Shown in pieces: positions 15,437-24,544 of a DNA stretch of 32,094 nt. The translations under genes and the position numbers were made by a program. Source of the DNA: Chrysochromulina tobinii. Its lineage: Eukaryota > Haptophyta > Prymnesiales > Chrysochromulinaceae. Below the pieces are notes generated by a model that ran no database searches, was not told the origin of the DNA, and saw only the letters and a list, made by a program, of their open reading frames with translations. The DNA is taken from contig JWZX01001440.1 in assembly GCA_001275005.1 (NCBI GenBank), positions 1-32,094 on the forward strand, in the 5' to 3' direction. Positions within the stretch are counted from its first letter, which is position 1; each line of letters begins with the position of its first letter.

Positions 15437-17335
15437 ATGTTGGGGACCGCCGTGCTACACGATGGCCTCGCGATGCGTCCTCCCATGGGATTCAATTCTT
15501 ACATAGGGCCATCCGGTGGTTTCGTCTGCGTCCCATCCTACGCCACGCCTCTTGCAAAGCCGCCACCCATGGCGCTGAACGATCAAGGATCCTCTGAACT
15601 AAATCATCTCTGCCCTGAAGGCCAGCTGCCTCATCCCACAGCTTACAAGGCGCTCAAGAACCCACCCCCCGGCTGGTCGACCGTCGGCGCGGCTCAAAAC
15701 ACAACCGACACTGCTCCTCCGCACTACTTGTACAATTCGGCCTTCCAAAATTTTGGGAACGGCGTCTCCAGCGTGAACGGCTCCGTCGTCGTCTCTCAGC
15801 CGATCCTCGAGCCCGACGGCTCTTTGAGCGGCGCGCACTCCCTTGCCGAGATTGCCGTGCAGTCCGCCGATCTGCTTCAAATCGTCGAGGTTGGATGGAT
15901 TGTGGGCTATCAAGGTCAGTATCTCGGGCCAAGCCCGACGCTCTTCGTGTTCCACTGGGTCGACGGCGTGGAAACCTGTTACAACGGCTGCGGCTGGGTG
16001 CAAGTCTCCACGACCAGAGTGCCAGGCATGACTCTGGATCCCTCCTCCGCACCTCGCGAGCTCGGCATTCGGTACTTCGAGGGCAATTGGTGGGTCCTCT
16101 TCGACGGCGAGTACATCGGGTACTTCCCTGGCTCACTCTGGGCCGGGGTGCAGCCCAAGTTTGACAGTGCGCATGTGGCCCAGTGGTTTGGGGAGGTGGT
16201 GTCAGAGAAATTGATCAAACCGACGACGCAGATGGGTAACGGCATATTCGGCGACCAGGCAGGTGCATGCCATTGGAGCCACTTGTCTTACTCGCAAGGA
16301 GACAAAACCCATTGGGCAAACCCACAATATGATGTGACCGACCCGACGCTCTATAACATCGGTCATAAAGGCGTCGATCACGGGTATGCATTCGGTGGCC
16401 CGGGCTATGTGCCGCCAGCGCCGCCAGCGCCGCCAGCGCCGCCAGCATCGCCTCCGTCTCCGCCAGCGCCACCAGCGTCGCCTCCGCCTCCGGGCCACGG
16501 GTGCCACGCGGCGTACGCACCAATCGAGCCTGCAGGGATCGCGCTCGGCTGGTTTTTGACGATTGCCACGCTGCTTGCGCCATCGCCGCAATACGTGGCT
16601 CTGTGCCGAAGCCGCAGCTCACATGGCATCTCGCTGCTCACGCCATTGCTCAACCTGGTATACGGCGTGCTCAACTTATGCAGTGCCATCCTCACCAAGT
16701 GGCCCTCCATTCAGCGCTGTGGCGATTCGTCGTTAGCGGGTGCATTTGAAGCTGATGGCTGCGTGGATCAGCTCCTCGACGTGTGGCAAGTCGCGATCAG
16801 CGCGCTCGGCCTCTCTGTCATCTTGGCCTTGGTGGTGCTCTTCCCGCCGCACAACTTTGCCAAGGAGCGTGCGCTCGTTGTCGTCACGCTTTGTTGCCTC
16901 GCCCTGACCATATTTGCCGCGTGCTACCTCAGCGCTCTCAGCCCGTGCTCGGAGGCGAGCCACACGCTGTCGCAGACCTTTGCAGTGCTCTCCGCCCTGA
17001 TCGTCGTCGTGGCCTTCGCGCCGCAGCTGTACGAGACATGGAGGACAAGGGGAGCTGGCTCCCTCTCGAGCCTCTACTACCTTATCCAATCGATAGGCAC
17101 CGCTCTCGTGGTGGTCCTGCAGCTTGTCGCGCTGCGCGACTCGATCCTCGTGTGGGGTCCGAACTCAATCTCAATGGCCGTGCAGGGCGGCATCTTCTCG
17201 ATGCTCTGCTACTACCGCCGCTGTGCGGGCCGTCGCAGCGGAGGTACCACGGGCGCCGATCCGCTGCTCGTCGTGCAGGAGTCCGCGCAGGCCGCCGCCG
17301 CGGTAAACGTTGGGCGATGGGCGCCGCTGACGTGA
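15437..17335 (+). CDS. Neprosin-type glutamic peptidase domain fused to a PQ-loop membrane protein
   Basis: 632 residues from the ATG at 15437. Residues 137-285 carry the neprosin (DUF239) pattern: IVEVGWIV, a Cys pair in CYNGCGWVQV (181/185), SSAPRELGI, GNWWVLF, EYIGYFPGSLW, WFGEV and MGNGIFGD. Glu151 and Glu253 are candidate catalytic glutamates; the assignment is inferred. A PPAP/PPAS linker (324-353) joins a membrane part at 366-595 with about seven hydrophobic segments and two PQ-loop signatures, APSPQYVAL (384-385) and AFAPQLYETW (529-530), as in cystinosin/SWEET-like carriers. The product may place an extracytosolic peptidase on a lysosome-like or surface transporter. No signal peptide is visible at this start. 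Residues 7-20 (LHDGLAMRPPMGFN) resemble the N-terminus of GH27 alpha-galactosidases, so a missed upstream exon is possible. Each domain call is good; the fusion rests on one uninterrupted frame. Confidence 0.85.
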   Translation: MLGTAVLHDGLAMRPPMGFNSYIGPSGGFVCVPSYATPLAKPPPMALNDQGSSELNHLCPEGQLPHPTAYKALKNPPPGWSTVGAAQNTTDTAPPHYLYNSAFQNFGNGVSSVNGSVVVSQPILEPDGSLSGAHSLAEIAVQSADLLQIVEVGWIVGYQGQYLGPSPTLFVFHWVDGVETCYNGCGWVQVSTTRVPGMTLDPSSAPRELGIRYFEGNWWVLFDGEYIGYFPGSLWAGVQPKFDSAHVAQWFGEVVSEKLIKPTTQMGNGIFGDQAGACHWSHLSYSQGDKTHWANPQYDVTDPTLYNIGHKGVDHGYAFGGPGYVPPAPPAPPAPPASPPSPPAPPASPPPPGHGCHAAYAPIEPAGIALGWFLTIATLLAPSPQYVALCRSRSSHGISLLTPLLNLVYGVLNLCSAILTKWPSIQRCGDSSLAGAFEADGCVDQLLDVWQVAISALGLSVILALVVLFPPHNFAKERALVVVTLCCLALTIFAACYLSALSPCSEASHTLSQTFAVLSALIVVVAFAPQLYETWRTRGAGSLSSLYYLIQSIGTALVVVLQLVALRDSILVWGPNSISMAVQGGIFSMLCYYRRCAGRRSGGTTGADPLLVVQESAQAAAAVNVGRWAPLT

Positions 17336-17679
17336 CCCCACGCCTACAGCTGTACCCGGCTACGGTACCCGCTGGACCGAACCGCAAAGATGAGAGGTGT
17401 GTAAGAATTTGCACCGACACCGACACGTTCACACACGCGCTCATACCATGGTGGGTTCGGCACAGAAGCACAGGGGCGGGATTAGAAGGGCGAAAGGCCC
17501 ATCGCGAGCTTAAAGCTCATGGCGGGGGTGGCGAAAAGGACCGTGGTCGTGTCTGCCATGACGATGGCGGAGGAAATAGGATGTGTGGTGGTGCGCGAGG
17601 AATGTTTGGGGGGAGGATGGCGACAGGCCTTAGGCCCTTAGCGGTGTGTACTGCAGATCCGGTCGGGTGTGACATCGTA

Positions 17680-17705
17680 GTCTGATTGTTGTCTGATTGT
17701 TGTCT
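17680..17705 (+). repeat. TCTGATTGTTG tandem
   Basis: gtctgattgtt occurs twice in succession and begins a third time (gtctgag). It resembles the intronic decamers seen elsewhere in the window, but lies outside any gene I can support. Confidence 0.6.
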
Positions 17706-18143
17706 GAGCCCCGGCCTATACGTCGAAATACGTAACGAAACCTATCGACTAACCTATACTTTTCAACCATTCAACGGCTAAACGTCATGCTAAACGTGCA
17801 CGCAATGTCACCACCCTTCCCCACAGGGGGAGAGTGGGACCACCCTCGTCCCTCCTCTACGGGGGCGGCCACGACGTCCGCAACACCCGCCATACAACAG
17901 CAAAAGAAACGAAACCTCCCAACCCACCCCCCGTCGGGAAAGCGGGGTTCGAGGTGTGGGTTCTTACTAAGGGGGGTCTAGTTAGTGTGCGCCACTGCAC
18001 AGACCGTACCGTACCGTAGTACACGTCCATCCATTGCGGGGACGTATGTACGTCAGAACCTCGGGTGCGTGCGTGTTTTGGTATGGTCCGGTCACCAAAA
18101 GCAAACTTTCCTAAACGTGCACGCAACCTTATCCATACCAGCA

Positions 18144-18246
18144 TAAATAGCATGCGCGAGGATGAAACACGCTCAGAGGCCAGGCGCCCAGAGACGGTGT
18201 GTCAAGCTTTAGTCGGATGTTTGACGTTGTGAACGCGTGCAGTTGA
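18144..18246 (+). repeat. Dispersed ~97-bp repeat, copy 2
   Basis: Same orientation as 15184-15280. It lies 320 bp before the coiled-coil gene. The copies differ by scattered substitutions and short indels, so the duplication is old. Confidence 0.85.
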
Positions 18247-18562
18247 CAGTTCTGAGTTCAGCTTCAGGTCCGATGTGACATTGAAAAACAGGTGCAGTAT
18301 CATTGCGATGCGTCCTCCCTATGCAAACGTTTGGAAGGGTAGCTTGTTCCGTTACAAATCTCTCTGCCTATGCACACGAAATGTCCGTCCATAGCGACAG
18401 TGGCTCTCGTGCTTGGGGGTCCGGAGAGTGTGCGCGCGTTGTGTTGAACAGCAGCAGCACGAAATGCGACCACGCGCCGTAGCGGCACACCGATCCGGTT
18501 CACGATGTCGACGAAAGTGCGCATGAACCAACCACGAGCGACGCACACGGAGAACCAGCACC

Positions 18563-21500
18563 ATGCCAGCCGCCGCTGAGGATGAGCCCGATGAGTCGGA
18601 GCAGCCATTCTACTCTGCATATGGCAAGATCAGCAGCCGCTTCGGTGCCGACGCGAACGACGAGCCCACGGTCGAGGACCTGACTGCCGCAGACTTTCGG
18701 GAGGGTGGCAAGGTGCCAAAGATTGCTCCCTCGGAGAGCACAACGCTGACTCTATTCGTCGAGCGGTGCACGGCTAAGCGTCCGACCGAGACGCTCAAAG
18801 GTAGGAGCGAAAAGTACGACGAATGCCAGGCGGCTCTGGATGCCGCCTTCCGCGAGCACTTTGCCGACTGGAACCCGTCAGCAATCGAGATTGTGTCCAA
18901 TCCGAAGCCGGCGCAGTCACCGTACGTCTTCCTGCCGCCCAACCAGGCGTTTGCGTACAAGGGTCGCGTCAACAGCTTGGATGCTCCGCTATTCATCCAC
19001 GATCTCGGCCCGTCGACGCGACAGCAGCTCCTCGATGGCACTCTGGTCATCGATGCGTCCGACTTCCCGCCACAGCTGCTCAAGTACCCGCGTGTCGGCG
19101 CGTTCGAGGTCACCTACCAGCTTTACGATGGCTATCGGCCAATCGCGCAAAAGCTCGTCTTCTCCAAGCTCGCGACGAACACTTGGCCCTCTCCAGCCCA
19201 GTTGGTCAAGCGGATCGCGCTTCACGTGCAAATGGACCTATACCGGCAAAGTCGGTCGCACGCCAAGTTGGCCACCGATTTGCGCGCAAAAGCGGGCAAG
19301 TGTGCGCAGGAGCTTGCGGCGGCGCTAGGCATGATGCAGGAGCAGCAGCAGCGCGCCGAGGCGACCGCCGCGGAGCTCTCGGCAGCAGCTGACGCCGAGA
19401 GCGGCGGCGAAGGCGCTTCGGCGCTGGCGACGCTTCAGGAGCGCACGGCCGCCGAGCGCCAAAAGGCACTCGCAGCACGCTTCGCGTACGACAGGGTGCG
19501 CGTTCGGCACGCAGACCTGATAGCCAAGGCGGAGGTCGCCGAGGCACGGGTGGCGATGCAGACTGCCAAAAAGGAGCTAGTCGAGTGGGAGGCGTCGCAG
19601 AAGACGCTCGAGGATGCCTTGCAACGAGTTGAGGCCTTCGCCATTGCGGGCGATTCGAGCCTCGCGAGCGAGTTTCGCCAGCATGCACACGTCCTACGCA
19701 GAAACGCCGACCGCGAACTTGCCGAAGCGCGTGCCGCGCAGGAGAGCGCCACCAAGGAGCTGCTCGAGGCCATGCACGCCGACATGCGTGCCGCGGAGGC
19801 CAAGGAGGCGCTGTGCAGCTCCGCCGTCGCCGCAGCCACAGAGGCCGGTGCCGACGTCATCGAGATCGAACGGAAGCGCGCTGCGATGCTCAAGGCGCAT
19901 GAGGGCGTCGTCGAGGCGCGCGTGCGCATCGAGGATGCCGAGGCCCAAGCTGCGATGGCCGCCGCCGACATTGAGTTCAAGGAGGCGGTATCGGTGATGC
20001 TGCAAGCCAAGCTCGCGCGAAATGAGGCCATGTATGCTCCTTCCGGCGATGCCGAGGCTGCCGCCACCCACGCCGCCGAACTCAAGCAGAGAGCCCTCGA
20101 AGAGCTCCAGGACGCTCGCCAGCACCTCAATCGTGCGGCGAATGAGGCCATCGAGGCGGCCGAGGCTCGGCACGCCAAGGAGGTGTCCGAGGCCCAGCAG
20201 GCCAAATGGGACTTGACGGCCGCAGAAGCGGCGCTGACCGGAGGCACTCTTGGCGGCGCGAAGAAGACGGCACGGCACGTTGCGGACATGGAGCGGCTGC
20301 GCCAGATTGTGGAGCGCGAGAGCAGCCAAGCTGAGGTGTCCAAGCTCAACTTGCAGATCACGAGGCGGGAGCTCTCCGAAAAGCAAGCGGCCATCGAGGA
20401 GGTGGTCGAGAAGGCCTTGGCGGAGGAGGCGCAGGAAGCGGCCGAGCGACGCAAGCGGGAGCTCGCGGCGGCGGCCGTAAAGGAGCGTGACGAGGCCGAC
20501 GCGGCCATCGCCCAAGCCGCTCGCCTCGATGCGATGGCCGAGGAGGCGGAGAAGGCAGCCGTGGCGGCCACGCTGCGTGCGGGGGAGCTGGTGCGCCAGC
20601 ACGGGCGCCACAACCCGCTCTCCAGCTCGGCGCTCGCCTCCGAGCGCCAGGCGAAGGACGTTGCCTTTCAGCTACGGCGGGATGCGACTCAAGCCGCGGC
20701 GGCGGCGGAGCGGGAGCGGCTCGAGGCGGAGAGCGCAGAGATCAGCAAGGAGGAGATGGAGGCCGAGCTCGCGTACGAGCACTATCGCCTCGTGAACGTC
20801 AAGCTGGACGTCCAGCGCAACAACGTGATCAGTCTTCTGGAGCAGATGGAGGAGGTGGCCGCCACTGGCGAGCTCGAGCTCGAGCTGCGAGTCGCCGAGA
20901 CCGCCGCCGCTGCGCAGGCGGTGCTCGACAAGCTGGCCGAGCAGAGCGAGGAGGCGCTGCGCCAGGCGCGCAAGGAGTTGGAGGACGTGGCGGTGATACG
21001 CGAGCGCTTCGAGCAGCAGCAGCTCGCGTGTTCCGAGAAGCAGCTGTCCAAGCTGAGCAACCTCGCCGAGGACGCCGAGACGGCGGCCGAGGCGGCGAGT
21101 GCACACCTCGCCGAGGTGATGTCAGCCGTCGTGGTGAAGACGGCAGCTCTCAAAGAGGCCCAGGAGAACGTCCGTGCGGCAGAGGCTCGCACGTCGGGTG
21201 CTCGCGCGGCGCTTGCGAGCGTGCGTGCGCGCCTCGACCGCGAGCGAGACGAGTTTGGCGTGGCAGCGGTGAAGCGGCTGGAGGCGGCGAGAGAGATGAC
21301 TGGTGTGCTGGCCGAGCAGGTGGTGGTCAAAGTTGCGACGCTGGAGATGCAGCTCGAGGCGGCGCATCGCAAGGAAGAGATTGCGAAACAGCTGGACAAT
21401 CAAATCGCCGTGCGGAGCGCGAAGGCAGCGATCAAGCAGCTATCCACGCGGCTGGCAACGGCGGTGGCCAAGAAGGCTGAGGTCGACGCGCTGGTGATCG

Positions 21501-21868
21501 CGGCGGCCGACGCCGTCGAAGCAGGCATCCGAAAGCAAATGCGCAACGAGGCAGTGGCCGCCAGCACGATGGCGAGCGTTGCCGAGGCGATGGCTGCGAG
21601 AGCGGAGGCCGAGGCGAAGGCCGCGGTCGCGCAACACGCGAATGTCGTCAAGGACGCCACCGCCAAGGGCTATGCAAGCAGTGATGCAAAGCGTCAGGTG
21701 GACCTGGCAAAGCACTTGGAGAGGGCTGCGATCGCAAAGGCCGCTCGCAAGCGTGATCAGGCACGAGACGCTAGGTCGGAGGCGGAGGCGGCCGAGAAGT
21801 TGGCGTGTGGCAAGATTGAGGAACGAGTGCAGAGTCTCGCAGTCGAAAGAAGGAAGGAGCAACGATGA
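18563..21868 (+). CDS. Large coiled-coil protein with an N-terminal globular domain
   Basis: 1101 residues from the ATG at 18563 (context caccATGcc). Residues 1-228 are globular. Within it, 176-222 (PRVGAFEVTY then QKLVFSKL) resembles the C-terminal part of Rdx/SelW-like thioredoxin folds such as MIEN1, but I see no CxxC before it, so this is only a hint. From about 231 to 1095 the sequence is almost entirely Ala/Glu/Lys/Arg/Gln-rich heptad-like coiled coil, with breaks near 497-502 (YAPSGD), 556-570 (LTGGTLGGAKK) and 683-697 (HGRHNPLSSS). Such length and composition suit a cytoskeletal, flagellar or scaffold filament. There are no membrane segments and no intron is needed. The opposite strand carries long open frames caused by codon bias. 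I cannot name the family. Confidence 0.82.
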   Translation: MPAAAEDEPDESEQPFYSAYGKISSRFGADANDEPTVEDLTAADFREGGKVPKIAPSESTTLTLFVERCTAKRPTETLKGRSEKYDECQAALDAAFREHFADWNPSAIEIVSNPKPAQSPYVFLPPNQAFAYKGRVNSLDAPLFIHDLGPSTRQQLLDGTLVIDASDFPPQLLKYPRVGAFEVTYQLYDGYRPIAQKLVFSKLATNTWPSPAQLVKRIALHVQMDLYRQSRSHAKLATDLRAKAGKCAQELAAALGMMQEQQQRAEATAAELSAAADAESGGEGASALATLQERTAAERQKALAARFAYDRVRVRHADLIAKAEVAEARVAMQTAKKELVEWEASQKTLEDALQRVEAFAIAGDSSLASEFRQHAHVLRRNADRELAEARAAQESATKELLEAMHADMRAAEAKEALCSSAVAAATEAGADVIEIERKRAAMLKAHEGVVEARVRIEDAEAQAAMAAADIEFKEAVSVMLQAKLARNEAMYAPSGDAEAAATHAAELKQRALEELQDARQHLNRAANEAIEAAEARHAKEVSEAQQAKWDLTAAEAALTGGTLGGAKKTARHVADMERLRQIVERESSQAEVSKLNLQITRRELSEKQAAIEEVVEKALAEEAQEAAERRKRELAAAAVKERDEADAAIAQAARLDAMAEEAEKAAVAATLRAGELVRQHGRHNPLSSSALASERQAKDVAFQLRRDATQAAAAAERERLEAESAEISKEEMEAELAYEHYRLVNVKLDVQRNNVISLLEQMEEVAATGELELELRVAETAAAAQAVLDKLAEQSEEALRQARKELEDVAVIRERFEQQQLACSEKQLSKLSNLAEDAETAAEAASAHLAEVMSAVVVKTAALKEAQENVRAAEARTSGARAALASVRARLDRERDEFGVAAVKRLEAAREMTGVLAEQVVVKVATLEMQLEAAHRKEEIAKQLDNQIAVRSAKAAIKQLSTRLATAVAKKAEVDALVIAAADAVEAGIRKQMRNEAVAASTMASVAEAMAARAEAEAKAAVAQHANVVKDATAKGYASSDAKRQVDLAKHLERAAIAKAARKRDQARDARSEAEAAEKLACGKIEERVQSLAVERRKEQR

Positions 21869-22668
21869 CGTTGGTAGTACGGTAGCACGAATGAGTCGCA
21901 ATGTAGGAGTCAGTTATAGAAGAGTTGTTTGAGAGTCGCCTACCCTACGGCTGAGCGACCGGAGAACGAGCCCGGTCTGTAAGTAAAAGTAGTAATTCAC
22001 GCCTCCAGGCAGCGTACACGTCTCACGGCGAGCCCGGACCGGCCAATTGGGGCCGGCGCGGGCGCCACCGGACGCGAAAAGCGCGATGGTCCGAGCTCCG
22101 ACACGGTTCATATCATAACCATGTTCAACTTTTCACACGTCATATGTGAGTCTGAGGCAGCCATCAGGTGGTGGAATAAGAGAGTACGTCTACGTTTCTA
22201 GAAGTGCAGCGCATGTTCTGCGCTTCGTTGGGGGTACGCTTGGCGTGTGTGCGAGCATCGCGGACGAGGCAGGGGCGTCGCGTGCCAAAACGTGGCAGGA
22301 ATTGGCCAAGGACCCCTCGAGGTGACCTGCCTTTGGGGGTTGTGCGCGCCGTTCACAGCTGCCGTTCACACCCCGAAGCTTTCTTTCCTTATCGAGCGCG
22401 CGATGGCTGAGGAGAACCTTGTTTGCCAGTGCTGAGCAGTCGGCTTCGCCAGCGAGTTGGCTCATCGCGCGCTCCGTCGCTCTTCGTGCTAAACGTGCGT
22501 CGGTGCGATCGCTGCACGGTCACACCGCACCGCCTTCGCACACGGAATACATCGAGTCCGCTCCCTGGTAGGTGCTTTCTTCCACGGAGCCCGCGGGGCA
22601 CTTCTGCATCTCAGTGCTGCCGAATACACACGCTGCCTAAGCCTCTCTTCTTCTCTCTTGTTCGCAGG
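21869..22668. other. Intergenic; possible first exon of the WD40 gene near its end
   Basis: No gene supported in 21869-22400. A short possible exon at 22403-22428 (MAEENLVCQ) would splice in frame to 22668 through a 239-bp GT-AG intron ending GTTCGCAG. The donor is weak, so this is offered only as an alternative start. Confidence 0.4.
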
Positions 22669-24129
22669 ATGATCGCGATGCTCATCAACTGTGTAGCGGA
22701 GAAGACCAACGCCCACAGCGATAAAATCAACTCGGTCACCTTTTCGCCCGATGGCACGAAGATCGTGTCGGGATCGGCTGACGGGACGATCAAAGTCTGG
22801 GATTCGGGTGCGCTGCGCCCTCAAATCGCCCTTTCTTGGCCAAAACTGACGCCTGTGTTGGCTTGCCTGGCAGACAAGCTCGAGTTGCTGAGCGAGAAGA
22901 CGAACGCCCACAGCGACTACATCACGTCAGTCGCGTTTTCCCCAGACGGGGCCAAGATTGCGTCGGGATCGTACGACAGGACGATCATAGTCTGGGAATC
23001 GGGTGCGCCGGAGCCCTCAAAATCGCCCCTCCTTGGCCAAAACTGACGCCTGCTGGCTTGTCTGGCAGACAAGCTGGAGCTGCTGAGCGAGAAGACGGTC
23101 GCCCACAGCGACTGCATCAACTCGGTGACGTTTTCACCGGACGGAACCAAGATCGTCTCGGGATCGCACGACGGGACGATCAAAGTCTGGGATTCGGGTG
23201 CGCCGCGAGCTCAAAATCGCCCCTCCTTGGCCAAAACTGACGCCTGCTGACTTGTCTGGCAGGCAAACTGGAGCTGCTGAGCGAGAAGACGAACGCCCAC
23301 CGCGGTGCCTTAAAGGCAGTCGCGTGGGTCGCGTTTTCCCCGGACGGGACCAAGATCGTGTCTGCATCGGACGACAAGACTATCAAAGTCTGGGATTCGG
23401 GTGTGCCGAAGCCCTTAAAATCGCCTCTCCTTGGCCATAAACTAACGCCTGTTGGCTTGTCTGACAGACAAACTGGAGCTGTTGAGCGAGAAGACGAACG
23501 CCCACAGCGACTGCATCATGGTGGCGTTTTCCCCGGACGGGACCAAGATCGTGTCAGGATCGTGGGACAAGACGATCAAAGTCTGGGAATCTGGTGCGCC
23601 GAAGCCCTCAAAATTGCCCCTCCTTGGCCAAAACTAACGCCTGTTGGCTTGTCTGGCAGGCAAGCTGGAGCTGCTGAGCGTGAAGATGAACGCACACAGC
23701 CAAGAAATCACGTCGGTGGCGTTTTCCCCGGACGGGACCAAGATTGTGTCCGGATCGGACGACCAGACGATCAAAATCTGGGATTCGGGTGCGCCGGAGC
23801 CCTCAAAATCGCCCCTCCTTGGCCAAATCTGACGCTAGCTGGCTTGTCTGGCAGGCGCATTGGAGCTGTTGAGCGAGAAGACGGTCGCCCACAGCGACTG
23901 GGTCATGTCGGTCGCGTTTTCCCCGGACGGGGCCAAGATTGTGTCCGGATCGTACGACGGGACGATTAAAGTCTGGGATATGGTCAAGTGGTCTCGCAAA
24001 GATCATTTGATGTTCAATGATACCACCCAGCGATTCGTCTTGCTGCTGCTGTGGCTGAACAAATACAGTATGAAGTTTCCGGATGATGTGCTTGATCTAC
24101 TCATCGAAACTTGCTTGCAAAGCAGTTGA
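22669..24129 (+). CDS. Seven-blade WD40 repeat protein built from exon-intron cassettes
   Basis: Proposed exons: 22669-22807, 22874-23002, 23069-23197, 23263-23400, 23468-23593, 23660-23788, 23855-24129; 354 residues. Each exon encodes one WD40 blade of the form [22 protein letters not shown]..IVSGSxDxTIKVW(D/E)S, with His in AHS, Asp in SPDG/SxD and terminal WD or WE. All six introns are phase 1 (G|GT...AG). The first blade lacks KLELLS; blade 4 carries a three-residue insertion (LKAVAWVAF). After blade 7 a 46-residue helical tail ends IETCLQSS. Seven blades suit a closed beta-propeller used for protein binding. Variation is concentrated after AHS and around SxDx, on the surface where WD40 propellers bind ligands. 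A longer N-terminus is possible through an exon at 22403. No effector domain such as NACHT is visible upstream. The blade calls are secure; exact splice sites are inferred. Confidence 0.88.
22808..23854 (+). repeat. Six near-identical 65-67 bp introns between WD40 exons
   Basis: Introns at 22808-22873, 23003-23068, 23198-23262, 23401-23467, 23594-23659 and 23789-23854. Each starts GTGCG or GTGTG, contains cttggcca, a branch-site-like CTGAC or CTAAC about 25 nt before the end, and ends (T/C)TG(G/A)CAG. Several carry in-frame stops, which supports splicing. Confidence 0.85.
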
Positions 24130-24544
24130 GAGGTGTGGGGTGACGGCGGCTGGATGTGTCGCATCCGATCTGATCCACACGGGTCATGGCGCGCGCCGTT
24201 CTAGAGAGTCCTCGAGCAGTCGAATGATTCAGATTGACACGCATATGTTGACACAGGAACTTGTAAACTGCCTGTTAATTACTGGTACCACGTGCCCCAG
24301 GTATGGGGTACCACGCGAAAAATGCAATGCCAAATCCTGTCGTGTTAACGTTCACACACACGTTCACACCTCTTGCGGGGAGAAAAAACCGAGCTGAACT
24401 GTGTGTGGAGACCGCGCGCGTAAAACATGGGCCGCGTGCTCTTGAAGGAGCTCCGCAACGCGGCGCCGCGCGCGCCTTCCGACCGCCTTTCGACCGACAA
24501 CGTGCGACCACTGGTCCTCTGCAGGCTCTCACAGATAAATCCGA
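24130..24544. other. Intergenic, no gene seen
   Basis: Contains ggtacc palindromes near 24285-24312 and a cgttcacacacacgttcacac motif near 24350-24370. Probably the WD40 3' region and the promoter of the next gene. Confidence 0.5.

Larger units (their letters stand above)
17336..18562. other. Long intergenic region, no gene supported
   Basis: About 1.2 kb of mixed composition with a TCTGATTGTTG tandem at 17680-17705, TA-rich sequence near 17730-17760, gttcacacac motifs near 17428, and the second copy of a dispersed repeat (18144-18246). A minus-strand frame at 17857-18153 has no protein-like features. Confidence 0.5.

Noticed and set aside
17857-18153. Minus-strand frame of 98 codons
   Set aside because: It overlaps the dispersed repeat edge, has no recognisable motif, and its composition is like the surrounding non-coding DNA.
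19435-20613. Long minus-strand frame (392 codons) opposite the coiled-coil gene
   Set aside because: An Ala/Ser/Arg-only composition opposite Ala/Glu/Arg codons is expected from GC bias; the plus frame is far longer and protein-like.
21914-22111. Small minus-strand frame or structured RNA in the region after the coiled-coil gene
   Set aside because: It has no convincing protein features, and I could not fold a tRNA or other RNA with conserved landmarks by eye.
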